Below are positions 23,109 through 35,081 of a stretch of 64,000 nt of DNA, in pieces. Position 1 is the first letter of the stretch, and the number at the start of each line of letters is the position of its first letter. Position numbers and translations under genes: made by a program. Under the pieces are notes generated by a model. It searched no databases. It was not told the origin of the DNA and saw only the letters and a program-made list of their open reading frames with translations. Origin of the DNA: Pycnopodia helianthoides (taxonomy: Eukaryota; Echinodermata; Asteroidea; Forcipulatida; Asteriidae); assembly GCA_032158295.1 (NCBI GenBank), contig CM063246.1, positions 17,953,168-18,017,167 of the forward strand. The letters are read 5' to 3'.

Positions 23109-23749
23109 GCCTTGACCCCTGACCCCTGCCACGCACATCAGTTGTTCAGAATCAAGGGGGACTTACAGTTCCTCCACTCCGTAGTCAATCAGAGTGTCTC
23201 TCGGAGGCAGAAAGAACATCATTTTCTGTTTGCGTTCCCTAGCCTGCCCGATGAAGCTGGGTCTAATAGGATCACACTTTGCCATGACGATAGTTACAGG
23301 GCTACTCAATCAGGTCTCATGCGGTGTTCATGCATGATCCGCAAACACTTGCCTTTACTCTTTTAGTGTAGAGCTATTTTGACTAGACTGCTAAATCACT
23401 TGATTCCACACGCACATAGTATTGTTTGAAGCCTCTGCTACCGTTTGAGGAATGTTCGTGACTGAAGAACAAATTGTTGTGTCGTAGAACTGACACTCTT
23501 GTTCAATCTGACACAGTTGCATGCCTGTTACTGTTCGAGGCACAGAAGTATGCACACTGACTGATTACATGTATGTGTTTAATTTCTAGATTCCATAGGG
23601 GTTCGGAAAAGAAATTCTAATAATGCAAAAAGCCATAAAAAAAAAACAAATTCAAAATTGCAGGCTTTTACATAGGTTTAAACACAGAGATGGATGTGCC
23701 CACACTACTGCTTCAAAATGCAGTGTAAGTTAGTGCTCTAGTAAAAAAA

Positions 23750-24800
23750 GAAAGTCTCTACACTTTAACCCTCTTCACCTGCCCCCAACAGAATACAAGT
23801 GCCAGTAACTCACCAACCCCTTGGTACCTCTAGAGTCTCTACACTTTACCCCTTTCACCCCCACCCCCCAACAGAATACAAGTGCCAGTAACTCACCAAC
23901 CCCTTGGTACCTCTAGAGTCTCTACACTTTACCCCTTTCACCCCCCACCCCCCAACAGAATACAAGTCCAAGTAACTCACCAACCCCTTGGTACCTCTAG
24001 AGTCTCTACACTTGACCCCCTTCACCCCACCCCCCAACAGAATACAAGTCCCAGTAACTCACCAACACCTTGGTACCTCTAGAGTCTCTACACTTTACCC
24101 CCTTCACCCCCACCCCCCAACAGAATACAAGTGCCAGTAACTCACCAACCCCTTGGTACCTCTAGAGTCTCTACACTTTACCCCCTTCACCCCCACCCCC
24201 CAACAGAATACAAGTCCCAGTAACTCACCAACCCCCTGGTACCTCTAGAGTCTCTACACTTGACCCCCTTCACCCCCCCAACAGACTACAAGTCCCAGTA
24301 ACTCACCAACCCCCTGGTACCTCTAGAGTCTCTACACTTGACCCCCTTCACTCCCCCAACAGACTACAAGTCCCAGTAACTCACCAACCTCTTGGTACCT
24401 CTAGAGTCTCTACACTTGACCCCCTTCACCCCCCAACAGAATACAAGTCCCAGTAACTCACCAACCCCCTGGTACCTCTAGAGTCTCTACACTTGACCCC
24501 CTTCACACCCCCCCCCAACAGACTACAAGTCCCAGTAACTCACCAACCTCTTGGTACCTCTAGAGTCTCTACACTTTACCCCCTCCCCCCAACAAAATAC
24601 AAGTCCCAGTAACTCACCAACCCCTTGGTACCTCTAGAGTCTCTACACTTTACCCCTCCCCCCAACAGAATACAAGTCCCAGTAACTCAACAATCCCTTG
24701 GTACCTCTAGAGTCTCTACACTTTACCTTCTTCACCCCCCCCCCCCCCAACAGAATACAAGTTCCAGTAACTCACCAACCCAGTAGGACCTATAGAGTCT
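23750..24800 (+). repeat. Minisatellite, about 13 units of 73-85 bp
   Basis: The core ggtacctctagagtctctac recurs about 12 times plus degenerate edges (near 23824, 23908, 23993, 24072, 24157, 24239, 24318, 24397, 24473, 24554, 24628, 24701). Unit length varies mainly through the C-rich tract ttcacccccaccccccaac. Each unit has that pyrimidine tract followed by acag, resembling a 3' splice site on the sense strand. No conserved frame. Confidence 0.95.
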
Positions 24801-26277
24801 TCTTTATTCATCATTGCCACTCTCGGCCCCCATCTAATATTTCCTCCGAACGTCCACCTGCTCTTACAGATGTGTCAATTAGTTACATGCACAATGTAAA
24901 CACAGATCCACTTCCCCTGGTGTGTACTCTGTTTTGATAATTAAGTACACTCACAGTTCGTCCTAGTTCAGGTTATAAATTAAAAATAAAAACCACCTCT
25001 CTTTCCTCTATTCATGAAGACAATGAGACAACTAATTCCCCCCCCCCACATTGCCATGTCTTGTCAAAACGAATGTGACAACGATATAATACAATACCAT
25101 CATTACCCACCTGCACCAACACCCCTTCTCCCTCCCTGCCTGTCAGATGTATTGTGTCTACAAAATAACACTGGTATACCACCCCCCCCCCTCACCGATT
25201 AACCCCCTTTCCTCAGCCGTCAAAACTATTGTCAAAAATCAATTACACGTACATAAACACGTTCTCTGCTTCGACATCCCACTCCCGTCAAAACTAGAGC
25301 AAGGCACCCCCTTGATTTTTATCTGTCCAAGGCATCCCCCCCCCATTGCCTAAGAGGTCCCAGTCGCTATCGCATTGATCTCACTCTAATTGTCAGTCTG
25401 TGACGAGCCGGCCCCAAGATCTGCTCTCAATGGCCCAGATCCTCGTGATAAATCGCCGGCTAAGAGGGCGAGTGAGCGTTCAGTCTCTCTCTCCCTCTCT
25501 CCTCTCCTGAGTAATTGAAAGTGCCGATACGCACTTACGAAGGGGGGAAAAAAAAATAAAGGTGAACTCAAGCTATTGACAGTGTAAAGCTTTGTGATCT
25601 TTGGTCTAATATGAAAATTAGCCCATACCCTGTCTACTAAAGTGGATTTTCTTTTTTTTTTTTTTTTTTAAGGGTTGATTTTTTTTTTAAATGCCAAGCT
25701 GTTGAGAGGTTGTGCTGTTTTGTTTTTTTCCTTGAGCATTAAGCTTCCTTTTTATTCTTGTTTTTTTTCCCCCCGTTTTTCTTCTTGTTCTTCCGTTCCA
25801 AATTATTAATTTTCCCACTGGGCTTGAGACAGTGGGATTAAATGACAATTTGATAAAAGCTTGGGATTTCTATGAAAGCAATTGTGGAAGGAGGTGTTTC
25901 TAGACCCCCTTTTTTTTCACTCTCACTATTTTGTTAACCTCTCTCTCTCTGGGTGGTTTTCTTTTTTTCTGTTATTTTTTTAATTTCCGCCCTTTTTTTT
26001 TGCAGGGTGGTGGGGGGGGGGTCTGATTTCCCCAGACGCTCAGACCAGACAAAGGTCAGAGACAATAATCTTGAGTATTGTATTGTGTATTTTTTTTTCT
26101 TGTTGCGATGTGTGCCATTTAGACACCTTTGAATGAACCTATTCAGACATTTGTTGATGTCCCGTTGGTCCCTGAGTCTTTTTGATGTTGTGTTCTTGTT
26201 TGATCCTTCTGGCTGGCCATATAGTTCTAGTTGATCTAAATATAAAGAAAAAAGAAGAAGAAGCCACTTTCCAATCA

Positions 26278-26873
26278 GGCCCCCCCCCAAAAAAGGTTCT
26301 GTTTCCGATTACATGTCATTTAAAAATAGGGTCGGTAGGACGGAAAGTTTTTTTATTTAGCGTTTTTTAAAAATATTCTGATATGATTGACGATACAACC
26401 ACGATTGTTCATGTGTTGAGTGCAATCAACGGATTTGCACAGCGAATTAGGCAAAATTGCGCGCAAACTGTAGTTTGCGTTCTGCAGATTTTGCAGTTAA
26501 TCTGCCGACCTTGCAAGTTGTGGAATGCGCTCACACAGCGCCGTGTACGCAAGTGCGCGCTGCGCATTGAATTGTGGGTATTTTTCGCTCATAGTCGAGT
26601 CGTACAACATCGCAGGCTCAAATCACGGAGATATCTGTAAATTTTTCTTGATATCTTCTGGTTTTAATTTCAATGTTGCCTAAAACATGTTAAATTGGTA
26701 AAAGTCAGACATTTTTTTTCAGGTAATTTTTTTTTTTCTTCTTTTTTTTCCCCCGTTTTTTTTCTGTTATCCCCCCGTTTTTTTTTTTTAAAGCTGAATA
26801 AAAAGTTTAGGGTCGCGGCGTAAAACTAGGGTCGGTCGGGGAACCGGAAACAGAACCCTTTTTTGGGGGGGCC
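26278..26873. mobile_element. 596-bp DNA element with 29-bp TIR and TCA duplication
   Basis: The left end is GGCC, a C run, aaaaaaggttctgtttccg; the right end is cggaaacagaacccttttt, a G run, GGCC. Both sides are flanked by TCA. A 3-bp duplication with GGCC-type ends fits PIF/Harbinger-like or other 3-bp TSD superfamilies. The interior has a CG-rich centre and poly-T runs; no ORF. Confidence 0.65.
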
Positions 26874-27734
26874 TCACCATTATAGTTTATTCTAAACAAA
26901 TGCCTTACCAAAGAGGGCTAAAAAGATTCACAGACTATCAATTGGTTTCCAATTTCATATGGAATTATGGCATATGTGGGTATGGAGAATACAGAGAAGA
27001 CAGCGGACACACAAATCTCACACACTTGAGGGTGCACTCCACCAAATAAGGAGAAAACAGAGCGTCGAGCTCATTCATTTTTTGTAGGCCCTCAAAATAT
27101 TCTATATTAGACAGATTTGAGAGCCCCCAGAAAGTGTTTCAATGTAAAAATGTTGCCCAATTGTGATCTGGGGGTTGTTGACTTCCAGCTTGAGGTATTT
27201 TGGATGACATAGGCCCTGAAATAAAAGGTCCTATTTGCTGAGAGGTGTAGGGACATTTGTCAAGATTGATGCTCGGACGTTTTGAAAATTACACCTGTGT
27301 ATGTGTGTTTTTATCAGGAGGGAGAATAACTCGACGGGCCCAGGGACTCCCCACATAAAATTGAGCAGAGAATAAAAGTTCAAGAGTCAACCAATAAGTT
27401 TCCCTCTACTGTAAAAAGCTGTGGACTTTTAAGTAATTTTCGTGTATTTTTTAATATTTAGCATTTTGCACTGTATGCTTACGGAGTTTATTTAGTGGGG
27501 TGCACCCCTGAGCAGGTCTCTGAAGTTGCCATGTGTTAATAAATAACAGGTTCACTGGCGATTGTATAACACTTTTAAAAGTTAAAACTGTATGTTTGTG
27601 CAAAAAGTGGTAATCGTCCCATGTTTTGACCCTAGCAGAATCTTTTACTTTTAAAGTAGAGACTGGGAGAAAAGTGGAAAGGGCCTTCAACCCTAGAGTT
27701 TTTTCACTTGCAAAGTCCAAGTAATTAACCACAA

Positions 27735-27905
27735 AGGAAACTGGGTAATTATACATGTACATTATTTTTGGGGTAAATAAATAAAAATTAACTGGAGCGG
27801 GATTTGAACCTTCGACCTCCGGGTTTACTTGCTGGTGCCCTACTAAATCATACAACCATCGTATGCCTTCTGACTGGCGCCCACTTGAACAAAGATATCG
27901 ACAAA
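27735..27905 (-). repeat. SINE family B, partial
   Basis: In reverse it matches the family with ggtttactt, cggcgcc-like head and gatatcgacaaaatagggat; on the + strand it reads gagcgggatttgaaccttcg followed by ttctgactggcgccc and aacaaagatatcgac. The tRNA-like head is degraded. Confidence 0.6.
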
Positions 27906-28059
27906 ATAGGGATTTTCAAAGGCTGAACAATAATCAGATATGCACAAAAGCAAGGTTTGGAGAGCAGACACAAGAGGCAGAATGTAATCAAAGGAAAGTC
28001 CTCAGGAAGGGACAAAGCAGGGTGGGAAGAGGGTCGAAAGGGTTTAGCTTGTATTACAG

Positions 28060-28985
28060 CAAACACTGGGCTATATTGAGAAAATGGTTCACTACACAAA
28101 AGGACAAACACAGTAGTGGAAAAAAAAGAGAAGAAAAAAGATAGCTTCTGGATGAACAAATGAAAGCAAAATTATTAATCAGTCGGAATCAATCAGATGT
28201 CCAAAACATTAGGGGCAATACATTTGAGCGTGTTATTATACTCTACCATGTCTACTGGATGCTGTCCCCAAAATGGGCACAACACAAAAGGACAAACCCC
28301 AGTCATGAAAAAAAGAGAAGAAAAATATATTTTCTGTAATGAATAAATGAAAGCAAAGTTATTAATAGGTCCCTTCATAGGATTTTCAGACCTTAGGGGC
28401 AATACAATGGAGTGTGTTATTATATAATACCGGATGCTGTCCCCAAAAATGGGTCACAACACAAAAAGGACAAACCCAGTCAGTGGAAAAAACAGAAGAA
28501 AAAGCTTGTTTCTGTATGAACAAATGAAAGCAAAGTTATTAATCGTTCTCTTCAATGGATGTTCAGACCGTGGGGGGAAATACAGTTGAGTGTGTTATTA
28601 TAATACTACCGGATGCTGTCCCCCAAAATGGGTCACAACACAAAAGGACAAACCCAGTAGTGGAGAAAACAGAAGAAAACAAAATACTGTATGAACAAGT
28701 GAAAGCAAAGTTATTAATCGTTCTCTTCAATAGATGTTCAGACCATGGGGGGAAATACAGTTCAGTGTGTTATTATAATACTACCGGATGGCAATGCTGT
28801 CCCAAAATGGGTCACAACACAAAAGGACAAACCCAGTTGTGGCGAAAACAGATTTGAACAAAAAATGTCTGTATGAACAAATGAAAGCAAAGTTATTGAT
28901 CTTTCCTCTCATTGGATGTTCAGACCATGTGGGGTAATACATTTGAATGTGTTATTATACTGTACCGGATGCTGTTCATTTTTGT
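28060..28985 (+). repeat. Tandem repeat, 5 copies of about 180 bp
   Basis: acacaaaaggacaaac recurs at about 28094, 28282, 28460, 28639 and 28818 (spacing 188, 178, 179, 179). Each unit also has aaatgaaagcaaagttatta, a ttcagaccntgngggg segment and gtgtgttattata. The first units are more diverged than the last three. No coding capacity shared between units. Confidence 0.9.
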
Positions 28986-29434
28986 TTTAACAAAACCTTT
29001 TTCGTTGGTACATGCACACATGGTTTATATGTGTGTGTACAATTTCAACCCTGGTGTTCTTATGGGAGCCAGCCCATATTCAGTAAGACAAAAAGTGTCA
29101 CTCTCATTTGTAAAAGCACAATCTTTGAGGCTTAAGTTTTTGTTGAAGTTTTCCGACCGGGATAGTAAACAATCTAGCTTTTGGGTTGTCTCAGTCGCCA
29201 AGATTTTAAACTTGTGCATTGTGTATTGTCATAACTTTGACATGGTAGTTGTCAAAGACAATTGTGCTTATAAAAATAACAATAATTTATTGGACATAGC
29301 CCGACCGGAGGAGTTTATACCGTCACAAAAGGAAAATGTGATTTTTCTTTTGCATGCCTAAATAGCATGAAATAATAGTTATAAACACTAATTGTAAGTA
29401 ATACTTGTTATAGTGGTAATAATAATCATAAAAA

Positions 29435-29760
29435 TTGGTTCTCACACAGCGCACATATCTTAGTAGCTAGATCAAGGGGCTTTACAACATTATCCCTAGT
29501 CCATTAGGTGTACTTAGACCATTCCTCTAACTTTCTCAACTCTCTGGGGAGCGTACTACGCCCAAGCTGCTTAAATTAACACTTGGGGGTTAATCCAAAA
29601 CAATACCCTCTCAGTCCTTGCATGTTTCTTATATTGTACACCCGGGTTGAGAGAGGCAATTATGGTTAAGTGCCTTGCTCAAGGACATAGGTGTCACAAG
29701 TAGGAATTGAACCCACACTGAAATTGAGTCCGATGCACTAGACCGCTCGGCCACACCACA
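29435..29760 (-). repeat. tRNA-derived SINE family A, variant body
   Basis: In reverse: a tRNA-like head from ggtgtggccgagcggtctag, then a cttgagcaaggcacttaacc block. The body resembles the copy at 18180-18505 more than the main subfamily. Confidence 0.7.
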
Positions 29761-29789
29761 TTGTACATGTATCACACATACACTGTATG

Positions 29790-30205
29790 TAATAATAGTG
29801 GCTTCTTATATAGCACTCATATCCGTCACTCAGTGACGCTCAAAGTGCTTCAACAGTCAGTATTTTTCCTGCAAGGTATTGTGGAGCTATGTTTTGAAGT
29901 ATGAGACCTATTCCTTTACATAGCACCATGTAATGGTTTACAAGGTGCTGTGGCGCAATATGCAGCCAATCAAACCAGGAACACCGAGGCGAACCCCTTC
30001 TCTTTTCGATAAGTGCACTGGGTTCTTTTACGTGCATTACACAACACACCAAAGGCTTTACGTCCCATCCGAAGGACGAAACAATAATGGTTAAGTGTCT
30101 TGCTTAAGGACACAAGTGTCACGACCGGGACTCGAACCCACACTCTGCTGAACAGAAACATCAGAGCTTGAGTCCGGTGCTCTTATCGGCTCGGCCATGT
30201 ATCCA
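29790..30205 (-). repeat. tRNA-derived SINE family A, nearly full length
   Basis: In reverse it has the head with B box GGTTCGAGTCC, cttcggatgggacgtaaagc, caccttgtaaaccattacat, and ends in tatataagaagccactatta. It lies head to tail with the preceding SINE. Confidence 0.9.
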
Positions 30206-30873
30206 TCTGATGGTAGAAACAAAATTGTGCAAGTGATTTCTGAAATGTTACATACTGTAGATGAACATCCTCAAGCCGATCATGAAACAAACTTCATACG
30301 GTTTTACTGTTTTTGTCTCTTTTTTAATATAAAAATACTGATCATCTTTTGATTGGCTACTGAAAAAAAACTGTTAAGAATTGTTGTTGCCTCTAGCTAC
30401 TTTGAAAGTCATTTGAATTACAACCACTGTACATGCATATTGGTAGTTCCAGTGTGGAGTCTTGGGGCGGCTTGAGTGCAATGAAAACCATAACAAAAAC
30501 ACAAACCTTTGTGAATTTGTCATCAGAAAAAGAAAAGAAACCAATAGGTCCTTTAAAGACCATGTACAGTAGCTTCTACAATTGGCTAGTGGCAAGAAAT
30601 GACCTTTTTCCATTCAACCAAAAAGGCCATTGTAAAAGGAGGTCATGACATGAATTGACACTTTCCTACATTTGTATGATTCCCATGGGTCCCCCCCAAC
30701 CTCAATGAAATGTTTGGTTTGCATCGGATTTCCAGATGTTTTCACTGGGGAAAAAAAAAACCCTGCAAAATCAGGTAGTCTGTGTTTATTGTAAGAATTA
30801 TATAAACATGCATGATCTGTAAAGGTGAAATCTAACAGGTATGCAGTGAATATAGCTAAATCAAAGTCTCTAG

Positions 30874-31761
30874 CCCCTTTCACACTTGACATATTTTCTC
30901 AGAAAATTCTAAGGGAACACTTGGTTGATCTTTTCACACTTGAATCGCTAACCCTTTCAAGCTCCCGGGAAATACTTGTAGTAACTCCTGTTCTTGTTGT
31001 ATCAGCATGGTTTTAGTGAGATAACCCTGGGGTTAGCACAGGGAAGCCCCTTTCACACTAAGGGGTATCCACAGGGAGTAGCGGCCGGCCCTTTCACTCT
31101 TGGCTCGCTTTGCCCCTGATCTACCCCGGCAAATGGGTATAATAACCCTTCAGGAATAGCCACCCTTGCTCCAGAGTAGGGGTAAGCGATCAGACCCTGG
31201 GGTATTCTTAATCCCCCGGGGAATAACTGCGAATGAGAAATGAAAGCCAGTTTTGCTTACCGCAGTTTACTGGCAGACAGTGAAAAGTGCAATAAAACAG
31301 CAGAGGTCGATAAGAAAACCGGACTCAAGCTCTTGTGTTTCTGTTCAGCAGAGTGTGGGTTCGAGTCCCGGTCGTGACACGTGTGTCCTTAGACAAGACA
31401 CTTAACCATCATTGCTGCGTGCGTCGTTCGGATGGAACGTAAAGCCGTAGGTCCCGTGTGTTGTGTAATGCACGTATAAGAACCCAGTACACTTATCGTA
31501 AAGAGAAGGGGTTTGCCCCAGTGCTCCTGGTTTGATCAGCAGCATATTGCACCACAGCACCTTGTAAACCATTACATGGTGCTATAAATGAATAGACCTC
31601 ATACTATACCTTGCAGGAAAAAATATCAGCGCTTAGAAACCCTGTATTATTAAGCGCTATATAATTGCAAGCTATTATTATTATTTATTATGTATGTTGA
31701 ATTCCCCAGGACTTTCCTGGGGTTTTATGTCTCGGGAGTTGTCTTGGTTGTGTGAAAAGGG
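30874..31761. mobile_element. MITE (ccctttcacact ends) interrupted by a SINE
   Basis: The left end ccccctttcacacttg-like (30874) and the right end ttgtgtgaaaaggg (31748-31761) are inverted repeats. ctttcacact and ttttcacactt also recur inside (30932, 31051). A family A SINE occupies about 31297-31690, so the original element was near 500 bp. Confidence 0.6.
31297..31690 (+). repeat. tRNA-derived SINE family A, inside a MITE
   Basis: accggactcaagctcttgtg, B box GGTTCGAGTCC, then gatggaacgtaaagccgtag and caccttgtaaaccattacat, ending in att-rich repeats. The promoter A box region at the left is damaged. Confidence 0.85.
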
Positions 31762-32351
31762 TTGATGTGATCTGAGCAAGTCTTTTAAGGGTTTTTCAAG
31801 GTTTATTTCTCTCCGAGGGTGTTGTACGAAATGCCATTCAGATGTAGCTGTCGAACATTGTACAACAGTACATCTAATACTTCACAAACATGCACAAGTA
31901 CTACTGTACTACCTTCTGTTTGCCAATAATTACATGAATGTGAAATCCGTTGAAACTGCAAGTGGTTACGTAGAGTCCATAGTACGTAAAGCGTACCTGT
32001 TTATCTAGGATTGTGAAGTACATCGAGGATTGTGAGTACACACTGAATTGAATTCTGAGCGTGTGTCGCGTTCGGATCCATAACTAACTTGACAAGCCAC
32101 GATTAGAACCCTGTAACCCCGGGGCAAACACCCCGAGAGCTTTAAGATAAATACACCCCATGACACGTGGAAGGGACGTGGACGGGACGGTGGAGATAAA
32201 TTTGTTAGTATAACGACACACAGGAGACGGAGGTACTGTGAGTGGTTGTAGAAGCAGATGTCACAGTATCCTGAAAGGGGAACTGTTGTCATGCTGTAGT
32301 AGCAGTAGCGTTTTTATATCATGTGTCTGTGGGTAGTTGATTCACTTTTAA

Positions 32352-32738
32352 AGGAACGTTACAGAATTGGTAAGAAAAATACTTGTAAAATATACTTTTT
32401 GATCACAGATTTACATAAAACTTACACGGTCTAATGATGATGATAGTAGAAAACATCCCTTGAAATATTTTCTGTCTGAAATGCCGTATTATTGATGAGA
32501 AATGAATAAACTAATTTTCCGATTGGAGTTTATCGCTAAGTGAGCGTTTTATTCATTTGTTGAATCTATATGATTGCATGCAAATGTGTAATCAGTTTTC
32601 ACTATTTTCTCGTGACCCAGATGGCGATCCATCTCAAACTTCTACAGGTTTGTCAGTTTATGTATATGGTGGATTAGATAAAGTGCTTACACTGCCAGCA
32701 ACTGTTTTGTTAGCAAAAACCAATTCTGTAATGTTCCT
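32352..32738 (-). mobile_element. TTAA-flanked MITE, copy 4
   Basis: 387 bp in reverse orientation relative to copies 1-3, TTAA at both ends, terminal repeats nearly intact (aggaacgttacagaattggt at the left). Confidence 0.85.
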
Positions 32739-33713
32739 TTAAATGTACAAGATACATGCCAACAAAGTTCATCAAACGAGACAGGATCGGGGAATAATTT
32801 CACGGAGCTGCTTTTAAGTTAATGTGGTTTATCGCTCCTACGTATATTTACCAGACTTTGCTGAGTGCATTCACATTTGATGCTGTGCCAGCTGTGTAAA
32901 AAAGGTGCACATATGCCAGTGAGGGAATTTCTGAAAATGCTCCACAAAATGTACCAGTTGCTTCTCAAAAAATCATCATTTGCTCAATCTGTAAACGTTA
33001 ATTTTTTTTCTTCTCAATGTTACCAATGTTGTGCAAACCCTTTAAAAACCTAAACCAAATGTGTCTGCTACCCTTTTAATCAATAGTTATAGAGACAATA
33101 GAAGCGCTCCCCACCCCCTCCCCTCCTCTTCCACACCACCCCCCATTGTTACCGTCTCCTTGCTCAATTGCTCTTAAGACTACCCCATCTGAGTTGACCT
33201 ACTTGTCACGCCAGAGTTAGTAGTTATTCGTCGACATTAATTGCATATTCCGGTTTATTAAGTTCATCGTCTGTAATTACGTGTACAAGTTCCTGTCTGA
33301 TATGGAGAAAAAAATCATCAGACCATTAAATTCAACTAATTGTGTTTAGTCGCATCTGAGAGCGATTACAAATCAGGAAACGCCACCAAGAAATGAAACC
33401 CTTGAGTCGATCACAAATCATTCTATCCCCCCCCTCCCCCAGGAAAACAAATTAAAGCTTAATAACCAGCACTATAAAGGAAAATTAGCTTGAAGAATTT
33501 TTGTTGAAAACTTGCTCGGCGCAAAAAAGATGTGGACGTTTTCACTAAAAAAAATTAACGGGCATGAGTATTTTTGTGTGTGTGTGATTTTCACAAACAT
33601 GAAGGTGTAATGAAACGCAAACCCATTGGAGAGTAAAATAAACCTGTTGTAAATACTTCAGGAAAACAGAATAGTCCTTTTTCAGGACGATGGTCTGGGT
33701 ATGCTGATCGTAA

Positions 33714-33805
33714 CGGCAAGAACTGTAACACCAAGAAACTGTAACACCAAGAACTGTAACTGTAACACCAAGAAAACTGTAACACCAAGAACTGTAACAC
33801 CACCG
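33714..33805 (+). repeat. Short minisatellite (aactgtaacaccaag)
   Basis: Five or six units of about 12-19 bases built on aactgtaacaccaag, with internal length variation. No coding meaning seen. Confidence 0.9.
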
Positions 33806-35041
33806 GTTCTTGTCAGAACACCACAACTCAAGGAGAGATTCATGTGCATGGTGACTGTTTGCCACAAACGTGTCTAGATTGTAGCTCCTTCATGCAAAGT
33901 TTCAAATTCTATTGAAACGTACCCAGACTTTAAGGACAAGTTTGCATCAACCCTTTTTTATTAACATCTTTACAATAAACACTCAGACTGGAATATCTGC
34001 CCGACAGCAACATCGTCGTCGACTATAAGTACACTTTGAATATTTGCAAATTACAAACTGCAACTGTTTATTCCCCCGCCTCTAAGATACGCCTCTTAGT
34101 CTTAAAGACCCATGAGATAAAACACCTGGGAAGCAGGTCAGTCACACTGGCCATCTGTTTGTTCCATCAGTTGAACAATCATCAGTATGCTCAGTCACTC
34201 TCAACAACCCGCCAGTTTTCAGCGATGTTTTGCAACCAAAGGGCTGTTTCTCAAAATATGACTTGATTCTTATTTCTCTTTTTTTGGTAATACATTAAAT
34301 CCATAGTCTTCACTCACAGCTACTTCCTGCCCTGCGGGCAGTCTTGTAAACAAAGTCTGTACGTCCAAGTTGATGATGAATCTACAGTTTGAATTGAAAA
34401 AAAAAAATACAACTACTAATTATGTTTGAAAAATGAGGGCGCTGTTCAGTGAGATCACACAAAACAAAATCAGTGTTTAACACTGACTGTTACATTGTAT
34501 CAGGGATAAAGAAGATGTTTTCATGGCTGTTTCTGCATTAGGGTAAATGTTGCGAGGCTCTCAGATTTGGCCAGATCAGGTCTTGCATTAGGGGGAAGAA
34601 AAAAAAGCGGGATGACTTCATAAGGAAGTTCCTTTGAATTGATCTTGTTAATTAATTATTCATCTATTCTACCTCCTCTTGATTCCCGGTATTTTTTTCC
34701 ACGGATGCTAATTCACCGTTTCCCTCCAAACAACACCAAAAGGTCAGGTGTTTGGCAAATGTCACAACCAGCAGTTCAATTGCAGTGTCAACTCGTTGTC
34801 ACTAGTTCCCTACTCTTGATACACAGCAGGCTGGGAAATGTTGCCCTCGGTCAAAACCCCCCACTCCTCCAACTCTATGTGCTATAAGCTTATCTCTTTA
34901 CTCTTCAAACTGCACACATAGGTAGTATTAATTGCATATTAACGGCCACGATGACTAGGGATGATGAACAGTGGCAGCTAGGGCCCATCGATTTATCAGT
35001 GTTTAGACTGTCATTGCATATTCTCTTCTCTCTTTTCAACA

Positions 35042-35042
<1 letters not shown>

Positions 35043-35080
<38 letters not shown>
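35043..35080 (+). repeat. (TG)n microsatellite
   Basis: About 18 uninterrupted TG dinucleotides. Likely length-polymorphic. Confidence 0.95.

Positions 35081-35081
<1 letters not shown>

Noticed and set aside
23855..24082. Repetitive open frames in the minisatellite, on both strands
   Set aside because: Unit length varies by one to several bases, so no frame continues through the array; the open stretches are by-products of the repeat.
23750..24800. CRISPR-like array of regularly spaced repeats
   Set aside because: Adjacent units are near identical along their whole length with no unique spacers, and the genome is eukaryotic. The arrays at 28, 57 and 58 kb were rejected for the same reason.
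28912..29361. 149-codon open frame at the end of the 180-bp array
   Set aside because: It begins inside the tandem repeat and continues through AT-rich unique sequence with no domain; the array units share no conserved frame.
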